This document shows, one piece after another, positions 14,762 through 24,862 of a DNA stretch of 64,000 nt. Under the pieces are notes generated by a model that was not told the origin of the DNA, searched no databases, and saw only the letters and a program-made list of their open reading frames with translations. Position 1 is the first letter of the stretch. Every line of letters starts with the position of its first letter. Position numbers and translations under genes: made by a program. Source of the stretch: DASQMT01 sp963835735 (GTDB taxonomy: Bacteria > Actinomycetota > Thermoleophilia > Solirubrobacterales > Solirubrobacteraceae); assembly GCA_963835735.1 (NCBI GenBank), contig CAWIGP010000002.1, positions 868,001-932,000 on the forward strand. The letters run 5' to 3'.

Positions 14762-16144
14762 CAGCGCGGCGCCGCCTCGCGCTCCGGCGGCACCGCCGCC
14801 AGCCGCCGCAGCAGCCACACCACCGCGCCGCCCAGGCCGAGGTAGACGAGCGACGAGCGCCGCGAAGCCGACCTCGAGCCCGTCGTTCCCCGTCACCGCG
14901 TCGCTGCACGCGCATCGTCTCGTACACGATCCATGGCTGGCGCCCGACCTCCGTGGTGATCCAGCCCGCGATCAGCGCGACCAGCGCCAGCGGCCCGGCG
15001 GCCATCACCGCCCGGTAGAACCAGCGCGAGCGCGGCAATCGCCGCTTGCGCCACCACGTCAGCACGAACAGCGCGCCGAGCAGCGCCAGCGCGGTGCCGA
15101 TCGCGACCATCGTCTGGAACGCGTACTTCACGATGTTGACCGGCGGGCGGTCGTCCGGCGGCGCGATGTCGAGGCCCTCGACCGTGCCGTTCGGGATCGT
15201 GCGTCGCGAGCAGCGAGAGCAGCTTCGGGATCTCGATCCCGCCGTTCAGCTCGTTCGTGTCCTTGTCGTACCAGCCGCCGATCGTGAACGGCGCGCCCTC
15301 GGTCGTCTGCGGCAGCCCCTCGAATGCGGCGAGCTTGACCGGCTGGTTCTCCGCCACCGTCCGCGCCGCCCAGTCGCCGACGAGCACCTGCACCGGCGCG
15401 GCGAGCGCGGCGAAGCTGAGCGCGACCACGAGCCCCGTGCGGTGGTAGGCGTCGCGCCGTCCGCGCAGGTGCGCCGCAGGCGTAGACGCCGGCGACGATG
15501 AAGCCGGCGACGAGGTAGCCGGCGAGGTACATGTGCACGAGCTCGTGCCAGAGGTTGTCGTTGAGCAGCGCCTCCCACGGGCGCGGGTCGACCACCTGGC
15601 CGTCGACGACGTCGAAGCCCTGCGGGTTGTTCATCCAGCCGTTGACCGCGATCACGTTGAACGACCCTGCGAAGCCCGCGATCACGACCGGGATCCCTGT
15701 CAGGAAGTGCGTTCGCTCCGGCAGCCGGTCCCAGCCGTAGACGTAGATCGCGATGAAGATCGCCTCGACGAAGAACGACACGCCCTCGAGCCCGAACGCG
15801 AGCCCGAACACATCGCCGAACGTCGCCATGAAGTCCGGCCACAACAGGCCGAACTCGAACGACAGGATCGTGCCGGTGACGACGCCGACGGCGAACAGGA
15901 TCAGCGCGACCTTCGACCAGCGCTTGGCGAGCGCCTTGTAGTGCGGCGCGCCCGTCCGCAGGTAGAGCCCGTGGACGAACATGAACATCGCCGGGAACGC
16001 GATCCCGAAGCAGACGAGCGGGATGTGCACGGCCAGCGAGAGCGCCTGCATCCGCCGCGCCTCGAGCGCGTCCGGCGCCGCGTTCTCCCCCAGCGCGCCG
16101 GTCACCTGATCGGCGGCGAGGACGAGCAGTCCCGGGTCCGGCAC
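14761..16144 (-). pseudogene. cydA: Cytochrome bd ubiquinol oxidase subunit I, reading frame interrupted
   Basis: From a GTG at 16144 the first 225 residues read cleanly: ALSLAVHIPLVCFGIAFPAM (haem-ligand His), LSFEFGLLWPDFM, GLEGVSFFVEAIFIAIYVYG and LWHELVHMYLAGYLVAGFIV (His of haem b558). The coherent protein then changes frame around 15480 (to SFAALAAPVQVLVGDWAA), 15200 (to KYAFQTMVAIGTALALLGAL), 14905 (to AVTGNDGLEVGFAALV) and 14845 (to VYLGLGGAVVWLLRRLAAV), ending at a TGA that overlaps cydB. All conserved segments are present in order, so sequence errors are at least as likely as true decay. The total is 1384 bases, one over a multiple of three. Confidence 0.8.
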
Positions 16145-16188
16145 GCGGCGAAGGCTACCGCCGGCGCCGACTAGACTGCGACCCCCTC

Positions 16189-16950
16189 GTGGCACCCGCT
16201 TCGCCCACCACCGGCCCGCCCGACTTCGTCGGCGTGGGCGCTCAGCGCTCGGGCACGACGTGGTGGTTCGAGACGCTCCTCGGCCACCCGCAGATCCGCG
16301 GGCCCAAGAGCGGCTCGAAGGAGCAGCACTTCTTCGACCGCTTCTGCATGCGCGCCATGTCCGGGAAGGACATCGCGCGCTACCACGCCCGCTTCCCGCG
16401 CGACCCCGGCCAGATCGCGGGCGAGTGGACGCCGCGTTACATGCACGACTTCTGGACGCCGCCGCTGATCGCGCGCGCGGCGCCCGGCGCGAAGCTGCTG
16501 GTGCTGCTGCGCGACCCGATCGAGCGGTTCCGCTCGGGCGTCCCGCACCGCTTCAGCCGCCGCGCCGAAGCGCGCCCGGAGGCCGTCGTCGCGGACGCGA
16601 TCGAGCGCGGCCGCTACGCCTCGCAGCTGCGGCGCGTGCTCGCGTACCACGACCGCTCGCAGATCCTGATCCTCCAGTACGAGCGCTGCCGCGCGGACCC
16701 GGCCGGCGAGTACCGCCGCACGCTGAGCTTTCTCGGCGTCGATCCCGAGCATCGCAGCGCGGCGTTCGACGAGCGCCGCGGCACGTCGCAGGCGGCGCAC
16801 AAGGCCACGCTCTGGGACGACATGATGGACGCGCTGCGGGCGACGCTCGAGCCCGAGGTCGCACAGCTCGCCGAGCTCGCGCCGGAGATCGATCTCTCGC
16901 TCTGGCCCGAGTTCGCCCACCTGGGGCACACGGATGCGATCACCGCTTGA
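16189..16950 (+). CDS. PAPS-dependent sulfotransferase
   Basis: 253 residues, GTG start. The 5'-phosphosulfate loop is intact: GVGAQRSGTTWW (residues 15-26). The 3'-phosphate-binding motif RDPIERFRSG is also present. Such enzymes transfer sulfate from PAPS to a sugar, lipid or small molecule. The following paralogue starts inside the last 17 bases of this gene, so they are co-transcribed. Acceptor unknown; the arylsulfotransferase gene converges just downstream. Confidence 0.85.
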   Translation: MAPASPTTGPPDFVGVGAQRSGTTWWFETLLGHPQIRGPKSGSKEQHFFDRFCMRAMSGKDIARYHARFPRDPGQIAGEWTPRYMHDFWTPPLIARAAPGAKLLVLLRDPIERFRSGVPHRFSRRAEARPEAVVADAIERGRYASQLRRVLAYHDRSQILILQYERCRADPAGEYRRTLSFLGVDPEHRSAAFDERRGTSQAAHKATLWDDMMDALRATLEPEVAQLAELAPEIDLSLWPEFAHLGHTDAITA

Positions 16951-17779
16951 CCGCGCGCGCGGCGGCGCGCCCGGGCCGCCCGACTTCATCGGCGTCGGCG
17001 GCGCCGGATCGGGCGCCTGGTGGTGGTTCCGGCTGCTGCTCGCGCACCCGGAGATCAAGCCGCCGCACGCACGCCGGCACTCGCTGCGCTACTTCGAGCG
17101 CTTCTGCGCGACCGAGATGACCGAGGCCGACATCGCCGCCTACCACGAGCGCTTCCCGCGCCTGCGCGGCGCGCTCAGCGGCGAGTGGACCGCCCGCTAC
17201 ATGCTCGATCCGTGGACGCCGCCGCTGCTCAAGCGCGCCGCGCCCGACGCGCGCCTGCTCGTGATGCTGTCGGACCCGATCGAGCGCTACCGGGCGATCT
17301 TCACCGACCGGCGCGCCGAGCTCGAGCCGGGCGAGCGGTTCTTCATGGCCGACGTGGTCGAGCGGCGCTGCCACGCGAGCCAGCTCCACCGGCTGCGGCG
17401 GTTCTACGACCCGGAGCAGATCCTCGTGCTGCAGTTCGAGCGCTGCCGGCTCGACCCGCTCGGCCAGTACCGTCGCACGCTCGAGTTCCTCGGCGTGCGC
17501 GACGTCGGCTTCGTCCCTCGCCGGCTGCGCCGCAGGGCGGCCGGCAAGCCGGAGGCGCTGCACGTCGAGCTGCTGCTGCGGCTCGGGCTGCCCGCGGGCA
17601 CGAAGCGGCGGCTGACCGAGCGGCTGGCCGGCCGCCCGCTCGAGCGCGAGACGGCCGCGCTGTGGCCGGAGCTCGAAACCGCGCTGCACACCGCGCTCGA
17701 CCCGGAGGTCGAGCAGCTGGCGGCGCTGGCGCCGGGGTTCGACCCGTCGCTGTGGCCGAACTTCGCGCGCTCAGCCTGA
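16934..17779 (+). CDS. Sulfotransferase paralogue with degraded PAPS-binding motifs
   Basis: 281 residues, clearly related to the preceding protein along its length (PDFIGVG; YHERFPRLRGALSGEWTARY versus YHARFPRDPGQIAGEWTPRY; SQLHRLRRFYDPEQILVLQF). The phosphosulfate loop reads GVGGAGSGAWWW instead of GVGAQRSGTTWW, losing the Arg and both Thr, and RDPIER is changed to SDPIER. It therefore probably cannot bind PAPS in the usual way and may be a partner or pseudo-enzyme. It overlaps the upstream gene by 17 bases. Confidence 0.75.
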   Translation: MRSPLDRARGGAPGPPDFIGVGGAGSGAWWWFRLLLAHPEIKPPHARRHSLRYFERFCATEMTEADIAAYHERFPRLRGALSGEWTARYMLDPWTPPLLKRAAPDARLLVMLSDPIERYRAIFTDRRAELEPGERFFMADVVERRCHASQLHRLRRFYDPEQILVLQFERCRLDPLGQYRRTLEFLGVRDVGFVPRRLRRRAAGKPEALHVELLLRLGLPAGTKRRLTERLAGRPLERETAALWPELETALHTALDPEVEQLAALAPGFDPSLWPNFARSA

Positions 17780-19552
17780 CGTCCGCTCGACGCGGACGCG
17801 GTCGGACGAGCCGATCACGGCGCCGGAGTCGTCGAGCGCCTCGACGACGACGGCATCCGCGCGCGTGCCCAGCCTGACCGACGTCTCGAAGTGCCGCCGC
17901 GGCGACGTGCTGTCAGGCCCGCGGTTCGGCTGCACGCGCCAGCTCGCGACGTTCGTCGCGCCGTTCCAGCTGACCCACACGTTGGTGCGCTGTCCTGCGC
18001 TCTTCGCGACCACGCTCGGACGCCCCTCGCCGGTGGCGCGCCAGGGCGCACGGTAGGCCCGGTAGGACTCGACGTCCGCGCGGTCGAAGCGCGCGTCGAA
18101 CAGCGTCCGCCCGTCGGCGGCGAACTCGGTGAAGAACGGCTGCATCCCGCCCCAGCCGACGAACGCGCCGCCGCTGTCCAGGTTCTGCATCGAACCCTGC
18201 GTGGTGGAGAGCAGCCCGTCGGCGTGCTCCCACTCCTGCGCGACCGACGCCGTCTTGGCGTCGTGGTCGAGCCGGAGCGCGAGACCGCGCGACGCCTTCC
18301 CCTTCGCCTTCGGGTCCTCCGAGACGTTGTCGAACAGCGTGATCGCCCCGTCGGCGCGGCGTCGCGCGTCGTGCTGGAGCGCGAACTCCGCGCCGGGCTG
18401 CAGCGCGAAGCTGCTCTGCTTGCCGCCCAGCCGCCACAGCACCTCGCCCGTGCGCCGGTCGATCTTGTAGATCGCGTTCGTGTGCCGGGCCGAGACGAGC
18501 ACGTTGCCGTCGCTGTCGAGCGCAACGGAGTTCAGGTGGAACGGGTCGTGCATCTGCTCGCGCTTCTCCGGCGCCGGGCGATACGACTCGCCGAGCCCGA
18601 TCGTGCCGAGCGCGTGCCATTCGAACAGCAGCTCCCCGGTGGCGATGTCGATCTCCTGGACCACGTTGTCCTCGACGACGGCGTCGCTGCGGCCGCCCAG
18701 GTCCGACAGATCCCAGGCCACGGGCACGTAGCTGATCAGCAGCGCGGTGCCGGCGGGCGTGAGCTCGAACTCGTGCGCGTCGAAGTCGTAGCCGTTCGCC
18801 GCGCGCACCGTCGCCACGGGCCGGTACGACGTGTCGACGATGCGCCCGACGCCCTGGCCGCGGTAGAGCTGCATGCGCCCCTGCCACCACGTCAGCACGG
18901 GTTCGCCGCCGTAGCTCTGCATGCGGAAGTCGAATGCCTGCTCGTCGCCGGACAGCGGCTGGAACCAGACGAGCGTCCCGTTGCGGTTGACGATCATCGG
19001 TCCCTGCTGCGTTGCGCCGCGCTTGGGCGCCACGAACAGCTTGCCCGGCTGCGCCTCTTCCGAGGCGGTCTCGACCGAGACGGCGGGCGGGCGCAGGTCC
19101 GGACGCGACCGGTATGCGCGGACGCCGCGATCGGCCGGCGGATCGGCGTCGTCGAACGGCGGCGCAGGAAGGTCGGAGGGGTTCGAGATCGCGAACGAGG
19201 TCTCGTCGCCGCCGGCCCCCGCGATCCGCCGCCCGGTGTCGACCGTCACCCGCTCGCCGGCGCTGAACGGGCGCTCGGGGACGAACGTCGCGCCGTCGCC
19301 GTCGGCGTGCGCCGCGAGGCGGCCCTCATGGCGACCGCTGCGCGACCCGCTGACCGTGACGCCGCCCAGCCCGTCCGGATCGGTGCCGCGGAAGGTGATC
19401 GTGGTCTCCGGCGACGCTGCGAGCGTCTCGGCGGCCGGGTACACGCTGATCTCGGGTCGCGCCCGCGCGACGATGCTCCAGGTGAGCACGACCGCGATCG
19501 CCAGCGCCGCGACTGCGCCCGCGAGCACGAGGTATCTGCGCGAAGCAAGCAT
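17771..19552 (-). CDS. Membrane-anchored arylsulfotransferase (ASST) family protein
   Basis: 593 residues. An N-terminal signal-anchor (LVLAGAVAALAIAVVLTWSI) precedes a beta-rich domain of about 120 residues and a beta-propeller typical of ASST proteins: HEFELTPAGTALLISYVPV, HDPFHLNSVALDSDGNVLVS, ARHTNAIYKIDRRTGEVLWR and LGGKQSSF. ASST enzymes move sulfate between phenolic esters without PAPS, using an active-site His; in actinobacteria the substrates are mostly unknown. Acts outside the membrane. Convergent with the two sulfotransferase genes, sharing 9 bases at the 3' ends, which suggests a sulfation theme here. Confidence 0.75.
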   Translation of the reverse strand: MLASRRYLVLAGAVAALAIAVVLTWSIVARARPEISVYPAAETLAASPETTITFRGTDPDGLGGVTVSGSRSGRHEGRLAAHADGDGATFVPERPFSAGERVTVDTGRRIAGAGGDETSFAISNPSDLPAPPFDDADPPADRGVRAYRSRPDLRPPAVSVETASEEAQPGKLFVAPKRGATQQGPMIVNRNGTLVWFQPLSGDEQAFDFRMQSYGGEPVLTWWQGRMQLYRGQGVGRIVDTSYRPVATVRAANGYDFDAHEFELTPAGTALLISYVPVAWDLSDLGGRSDAVVEDNVVQEIDIATGELLFEWHALGTIGLGESYRPAPEKREQMHDPFHLNSVALDSDGNVLVSARHTNAIYKIDRRTGEVLWRLGGKQSSFALQPGAEFALQHDARRRADGAITLFDNVSEDPKAKGKASRGLALRLDHDAKTASVAQEWEHADGLLSTTQGSMQNLDSGGAFVGWGGMQPFFTEFAADGRTLFDARFDRADVESYRAYRAPWRATGEGRPSVVAKSAGQRTNVWVSWNGATNVASWRVQPNRGPDSTSPRRHFETSVRLGTRADAVVVEALDDSGAVIGSSDRVRVERTSG

Positions 19553-19654
19553 CCCCGGATGGGCTTGTACCCGATCGCAGCACTTTCTGCCAGATGTGAA
19601 CGTCCTGAGGCCGGCCGCCGGCACGCGCGGCGCGTCCGCTAGCGTCGGTCGATC

Positions 19655-21148
19655 GTGAGCGAGGTCGCCCAGTCGGCAGACGCCATCCTCCCCGGCACCG
19701 CGGTGCACGAGCGCTGGTCGCTGTCGGCGCTGCTGCGCGACGCGGACGGCGCGCCGTACTTCCTCTTCGTGCGGCTGGCGGGCGGGACCGGGTTGGCGGG
19801 CCTGTCGGGGTACCGCGACGAGCTTCGCCTCACCGGCGACGGCGCAGCCGCCGAATTGTCGGCGACCGACGGCGGCTTGCGATTCGCGCTCGACTTCGCG
19901 GAGCTCGAGCTGACCGGCCTCGACCGCATGCTGCCGGCAGACGACGGCGTGTCGCTCCCCGACGTGACCGTCGCCGGGACACTCACGCAGCGCGGCCCCG
20001 TGACCGGCCAAGGGTGGATCGAGCGCAGCCGGACGAAGCGGGAGCCGGCCGTCGCCCTCTCGCTCATGTTCGACGACGGCGAGCGCCTGCGGCTCACGGA
20101 CGGCGACGTCGAGCTCACGACCACCGGCTGGGTCAGCTCGCCGGACGGCAACGACTGGCTCCCGTGGGGCTGGCGCTTCACGCTACCCCCTGCGCGCAGC
20201 CTCGTGCTCGACCCGTACAGCCGCCACGACGTCTACGAAGTCGGTGACCGGCCCCGGTTCCTCGGAGCCGCGCGGCTGCTCGGCGACGACGGGCCGGTCG
20301 GGTTCGCCGTCGCCGAGGCGCTCGCCGCGACGCCACCGGCCGCCGTCATCACGACGCCGACACCGCGCGGCGGCCGGATCCCGGAGGGTCCGCCGGCGTT
20401 CACGCTCGCCGACGTCGGCGTCGACTACGGCGACACGCCGGCCGTGCGCGACGTCACGCTCGACATCCCCCAGCGCGCCGTGACCGCGCTGATCGGGCCG
20501 TCGGGCTCGGGCAAGAGCACGCTCATCCGGGCGCTCAACCGCATGAACGACCTGGTGCTGAGCGCGACCGTCACCGGCCAGGTGCGCTTCCACGGACAGG
20601 ACCTCTACAGCCCCGACATCGACCCCGTCCAGGTTCGCCGCCGGATCGGGATGGTCTTCCAGAAGCCGAACCCGTTCCCCAAGTCGATCTACGACAACGT
20701 GGCGTTCGGCCCGCGCGCGCTGCGCATGGACGACCACCTCGACGAGCGGGTCGAGGAGGCGCTCAAGCGCGCGGCGCTGTGGGACGAGGTGTCCGAACGG
20801 CTCGAGCGCAACGCGTTCTCGCTCTCCGGCGGCCAGCAGCAGCGGCTGATCATCGCGCGCGCCCTGGCGACCCGCCCGGACGTGCTGCTGATGGACGAGC
20901 CCGCCTCCGCGCTGGACCCGTTCTCGACCGCGCGGATCGAGGACCTGATGGCCGCGCTGCGCGAGGAGCTGACGATCGTCGTGGTGACCCACAACATGCA
21001 GCAGGCGGCCCGCGTGGCCGACGTGACCGCGTTCATGACCGTCGTCGACGGGGTCGGCACGCTGGTCGAGTGCGCGCCCACCGAGGTGCTCTTCACGCGG
21101 CCGACGGACCCGCGCACCGAGGCGTATGTCACGGGGCGGTTCGGTTGA
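19655..21148 (+). CDS. Fusion of a CrtC/AttH-like lipocalin domain with a PstB-like ABC ATPase
   Basis: 497 residues in one uninterrupted frame. Residues 1-235 resemble the lipocalin-like hydroxyneurosporene synthase/AttH fold (GQGWIERSRTKREPAVALSL, FDDGERLRLTDGDVELTTTG, DWLPWGWRFTLP). Residues 248-497 are a complete ABC ATPase closest to PstB: Walker A GPSGSGKST (about 280-288), ALNRMNDL, GMVFQKPNPFPKSIYDNVAF, signature LSGGQQQR (about 389), Walker B VLLMDEPASALDP, and THNMQQAARVAD. PstB powers phosphate import with PstC/PstA, but no pst genes are in the window. GTG start without an obvious ribosome site. The lipocalin call is weaker than the ABC call. I know of no established protein with this order. 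Confidence 0.7.
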   Translation: MSEVAQSADAILPGTAVHERWSLSALLRDADGAPYFLFVRLAGGTGLAGLSGYRDELRLTGDGAAAELSATDGGLRFALDFAELELTGLDRMLPADDGVSLPDVTVAGTLTQRGPVTGQGWIERSRTKREPAVALSLMFDDGERLRLTDGDVELTTTGWVSSPDGNDWLPWGWRFTLPPARSLVLDPYSRHDVYEVGDRPRFLGAARLLGDDGPVGFAVAEALAATPPAAVITTPTPRGGRIPEGPPAFTLADVGVDYGDTPAVRDVTLDIPQRAVTALIGPSGSGKSTLIRALNRMNDLVLSATVTGQVRFHGQDLYSPDIDPVQVRRRIGMVFQKPNPFPKSIYDNVAFGPRALRMDDHLDERVEEALKRAALWDEVSERLERNAFSLSGGQQQRLIIARALATRPDVLLMDEPASALDPFSTARIEDLMAALREELTIVVVTHNMQQAARVADVTAFMTVVDGVGTLVECAPTEVLFTRPTDPRTEAYVTGRFG

Positions 21149-24100
21149 TCAGCGTCCGGATCCGCTTCGCCGAGACCTGACCGCGGGTGCCCAGCGCCTG
21201 GGCGAAGTGCGAGACGCGCAGCTCCTCGAGCAGCCACGGCACCTCGCGCAGCTCGGGCGGGAGCGGGCGGCCCGGCGGCCACGACGCGACGCGCGCCTCG
21301 TACTCGCGCTCGAGCTCCTGCACGCCGCGCAGCTTGTCCAGGTCGGGCGCCGGCGCGTTCGGGAGCCGCTCCAGCCGGCGGGCGGCCGCGCGCAGGTAGC
21401 GCTCGACGTCGGGCAGGCGCTCGACCCCGGTCGCGGCGATGAAGCCGGGGTGGACGAGCCGGCGCAGCTGGCGCTCGACGTCGTCGCGCGCGGGCGCGAG
21501 CGCGGGCGCACGCGCGAGCGGCTCCAGCCCGCGCTCGACCTCGCGCGCGGCGTCGAGGATGGCGACGGCCTGGTGCACCGCGCGAGCGGTCGCGTCGGCC
21601 AGGTTGCCGGCGACGTGGTCGCGCAGCCGCCTGAAGCCGGCCTCGTCCCAGGCCGGACCGCCGGCCTCCGCCATCAGCCCCTCGAGCGCGGCGACCGTGG
21701 CGTCCTCCAGCACCGCGCGCGGGCTGCCGTGCGGCGCGCCAGCGAGCGCCAGCCGGTCGGCATTGGAGAGCGTGCCCTGCGCGTGGCGGATCGGCGAGGG
21801 AACGTTGAGCGCGAGCAGCTTGCGCGTGCCGGCCTGCATCGCCTCGCGCTGCGCCTCCGGCGTCTCGAGCACGCGCACGCCGACGGTTTCGCCCTCGTCG
21901 ACGAGCGCGGGGTAGCCGCGCACCGACTCACCGGTGCCGGGCAGCGCGACCGCCTTCGGCAGGTCGCCGATCGTCCAGTCGGTCAGCCCGTGGCGCTCCA
22001 GCGGAGCGGCGGCGGTGGCAAGCTCGTGCCGCAGCCGCGGCCGCGCCTGCTCGCGCAGCGCATCGAGGTCCGGGCCCTCCGCGACCAGCGCTCCGCGCTC
22101 GTCCTCGACCCGGAACGTCATGCGCAGGTGCGGCGGCAGGCGGTCGAGGTCCCAGGCGTCGCGGGGGATCCGCACCCCGCGCAGCGCCTCGAGCTCGCGT
22201 GCGAGCGCGTCGAGCAGCGGCTCGCTGCGCGGCGTCATCCGGGTCAGTGCGGCCGACGCCACCTCCGGCACGGGCACCAGCGAGCGGCGCAGCTCCTTCG
22301 GCAGCGAGCGGATCAGCGCGGTGACGAGCTCCTCGCGCAGCGCGGGAACGAGCCAGTCGAACCCGATCGGCTGCAGCTGCGGCAGCCACTTCAGCGGGAC
22401 GTGCACGGTGACGCCGTCGCGCTCCGCGCCGGGGTCGAAGACGTAGCTGAGCCGCATCGTCATGTCGCCCTGGCGCCACGCCTCGGGCAGCGCGCGCCGG
22501 TCGAGCGCGTCGGCGTCGTCGGTGATCACGTCCGCGCGCGTGAACGTCAGGAGGTTCGGCTCGCGCTGCTTCTCCTCCCGCCACCAGCGGTCGAAGTGCC
22601 CGCCGGACACGACCTCGGGCGGGATGCGCGCGTCGTAGAGGTCGTACAGCGCCTGGTCGTCGACGCGGATGTCGCGACGCCGCGCGCGCGACTCCAGCTC
22701 CTCGACCTCGTCGAGCAGCGCGCGGTTGGCCGCGAAGAACGCGTGCCTCGTGTCCCAGTCGCCCTCGACCAGCGCGCGGCGGATGAACAGCGAGCGCGAC
22801 AGCTCGGGGTCGATCCGCCCGTAGGCGACCTTGCGGCCGGCGACGATCGGCAGGCCGTACAGCGTGACCTTCTCGGTCGCCACCACCGACGCGCGCTTCC
22901 GTTCCCAGTGCGGCTCGTCGTAGGAGCGCTTGACCAGGTGCCCGGCGAGCGGCTCCACCCAGCGCGGGTCGATCTTCGCCGCCGTGCGGCCCCACAGCCG
23001 CGACGTCTCGACCAGCTCGGCGACCATCACCCAGCTCGGCTGCTTCCGCGCCAGCGCCGAGCCGGGGAAGATCGCGAAGCGGGCGCCGCGGGCGCCGGCG
23101 TACTCGCGCTTGGCGGGGTCCCTGAGACCCAGGTGGGAGAGCAGGCCGGCGAGCAGCGCGGTGTGGATCGGCTCTCGGCTCGGCCGGCTCGCGGTTCAAG
23201 GTCAGGTTCAGTCCCTTGGCCGCCTGCCGCAGCTGCGCGACCAGGTCCTGCCACTCGCGCACGCGCAGGTGGTGCAGGAACTCGGCGTGGCAGCGCTTGC
23301 GGAACTGGTTGCCCGACAGCGCGAGCTGCTGCTCGCGCAGGTAACGCCAGAGGTTCACGTAGGCGAGGAAGTCGGACTCGTCGTCCTTGAAGCGCGCGTG
23401 CAGCTGGTCGGCCTGCTCGCGCTTGTCGGCCGGGCGCTCGCGCGGGTCCTGGATCGAGAGCGCCGCGGCGATCACGATCACCTCTTCGGCGCACCCGCGC
23501 CGGTCGGCCTCGAGCACCATGCGGCCGAGCCGCGGATCGACCGGGAGCTGCGCGAGCCGGCGCCCGAGCGGCGTCAGCCGCTCGTGCTCGTCGAGCGCCG
23601 CGAGCTCCTGCAGCAGCCGGATCCCGTCGCGCACCTGGCGCCGGTCGGGCGGGTCCAGGAACGGGAAGTCGGCGATGTCGCCGAGCTTCGCCGCCGCCAT
23701 CTGCAGGATCACCGAGGCGAGATTCGTGCGGAGGATCTCGGGATCGGTGAAGCGCGGGCGCTCATCGAAGTCCTGCTCGGAGTAGAGCCGCACGCAGACG
23801 CCCTCCGAGAGCCGGCCGCAGCGGCCCTTGCGCTGGTCGGCCGAAGCCTGGCTGATCGGCTCGATCGGCAGCCGCTGGACCTTCAGCCGCGCGCTGTAGC
23901 GGCTGATCCGGGCGGTGCCGGGGTCGACGACGTAGCGGATGCCCGGGACGGTGAGCGACGTCTCGGCGACGTTGGTGGCGAGCACGACGCGGCGGCCGGT
24001 GTGCGGCCGGAACACGCGCTGCTGCTCGCGCGTGGAGAGGCGGGCGTAGAGCGGCAGCACGTCGACGTCGGCGCGCAGCCGTCCCTCCAGGGCCTCGGCG

Positions 24101-24846
24101 GTGTCGCGGATCTCGCGCTCGCCGGACAGGAACACGAGCACGTCGCCGGCGCGCTCGCGCATCAGCTCCTCGACTGCGTCGCCGATCGCGTCGGTCTGGT
24201 CGCGCTCCTCTGGATCCTCGATCGGGCGGTAGCGGACCTCGACGGGATAGGTGCGGCCGGACACCTCGACGACCGGCGCGCCGCCGAAGTGGCGGCTGAA
24301 GCGCTCGGGATCGATCGTCGCCGACGTGATGATCAGCTTCAGGTCGGGCCGGCGCGGCAGGATCCGCGCGACGTAGCCGAGCAGGAAGTCGATGTTGAGG
24401 CTGCGCTCGTGCGCCTCGTCGACGATGATCGTGTCGTAGCGGCGCAGCAGCTTGTCGCGCTGCGTCTCGGCGAGCAACAGGCCGTCGGTCATCAGCCGCA
24501 CGAGCGTGTCGCGGCTGCTGCGGTCGCTGAAGCGGACCGCGTACCCGACCGCCTCGCCGACCGGCACGCGCAGCTCGTGCGCGATCCGCTCGGCGACCGT
24601 GCGCGCCGCCAGCCGGCGCGGCTGAGTGTGGGCGATCGCCAGGCGACCGAGCTCGAGGCAGATCTTCGGCAGCTGCGTCGTCTTGCCCGACCCCGTCTCG
24701 CCCGCGACCACGACGACCTGGTGGTCGCGGATGGTCGCCAGCAGCTCGTCCTTGCGCTCGGAGACGGGGAGCTGCGGCGGGTAATGGATCGCCGGCACGC
24801 TCGCGCGCCGGCGCTCGGTGCGCGCCTGTGCGGACACGCCGCGCAA
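21129..24846 (-). CDS. hrpA: ATP-dependent RNA helicase HrpA, DEAH-box, with one frameshift
   Basis: About 1239 residues when read across the shift, which matches full-length HrpA. Helicase core: GETGSGKTTQLPKICLELG (motif I), DEAHERS (II), SATID (III), ATNVAETSLTVPGIRYVVD (V) and QRKGRCGR (VI). The C-terminal half (DUF3418 region) continues from about 23200 to 21129, ending RTLINRTAP. Near 23190 the frame changes between LTLNREPAE and IHTALLAGLLSHLGLRD; one extra base is the simplest explanation, and the total length (3718) is one over a multiple of three. HrpA acts in RNA processing and ribosome quality control. The start is a TTG; nearby GTG codons are alternatives. The 3' end overlaps the convergent fusion gene by 20 bases. 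Confidence 0.85.
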
Positions 24847-24862
24847 CGATAGGGCGCGCGCG

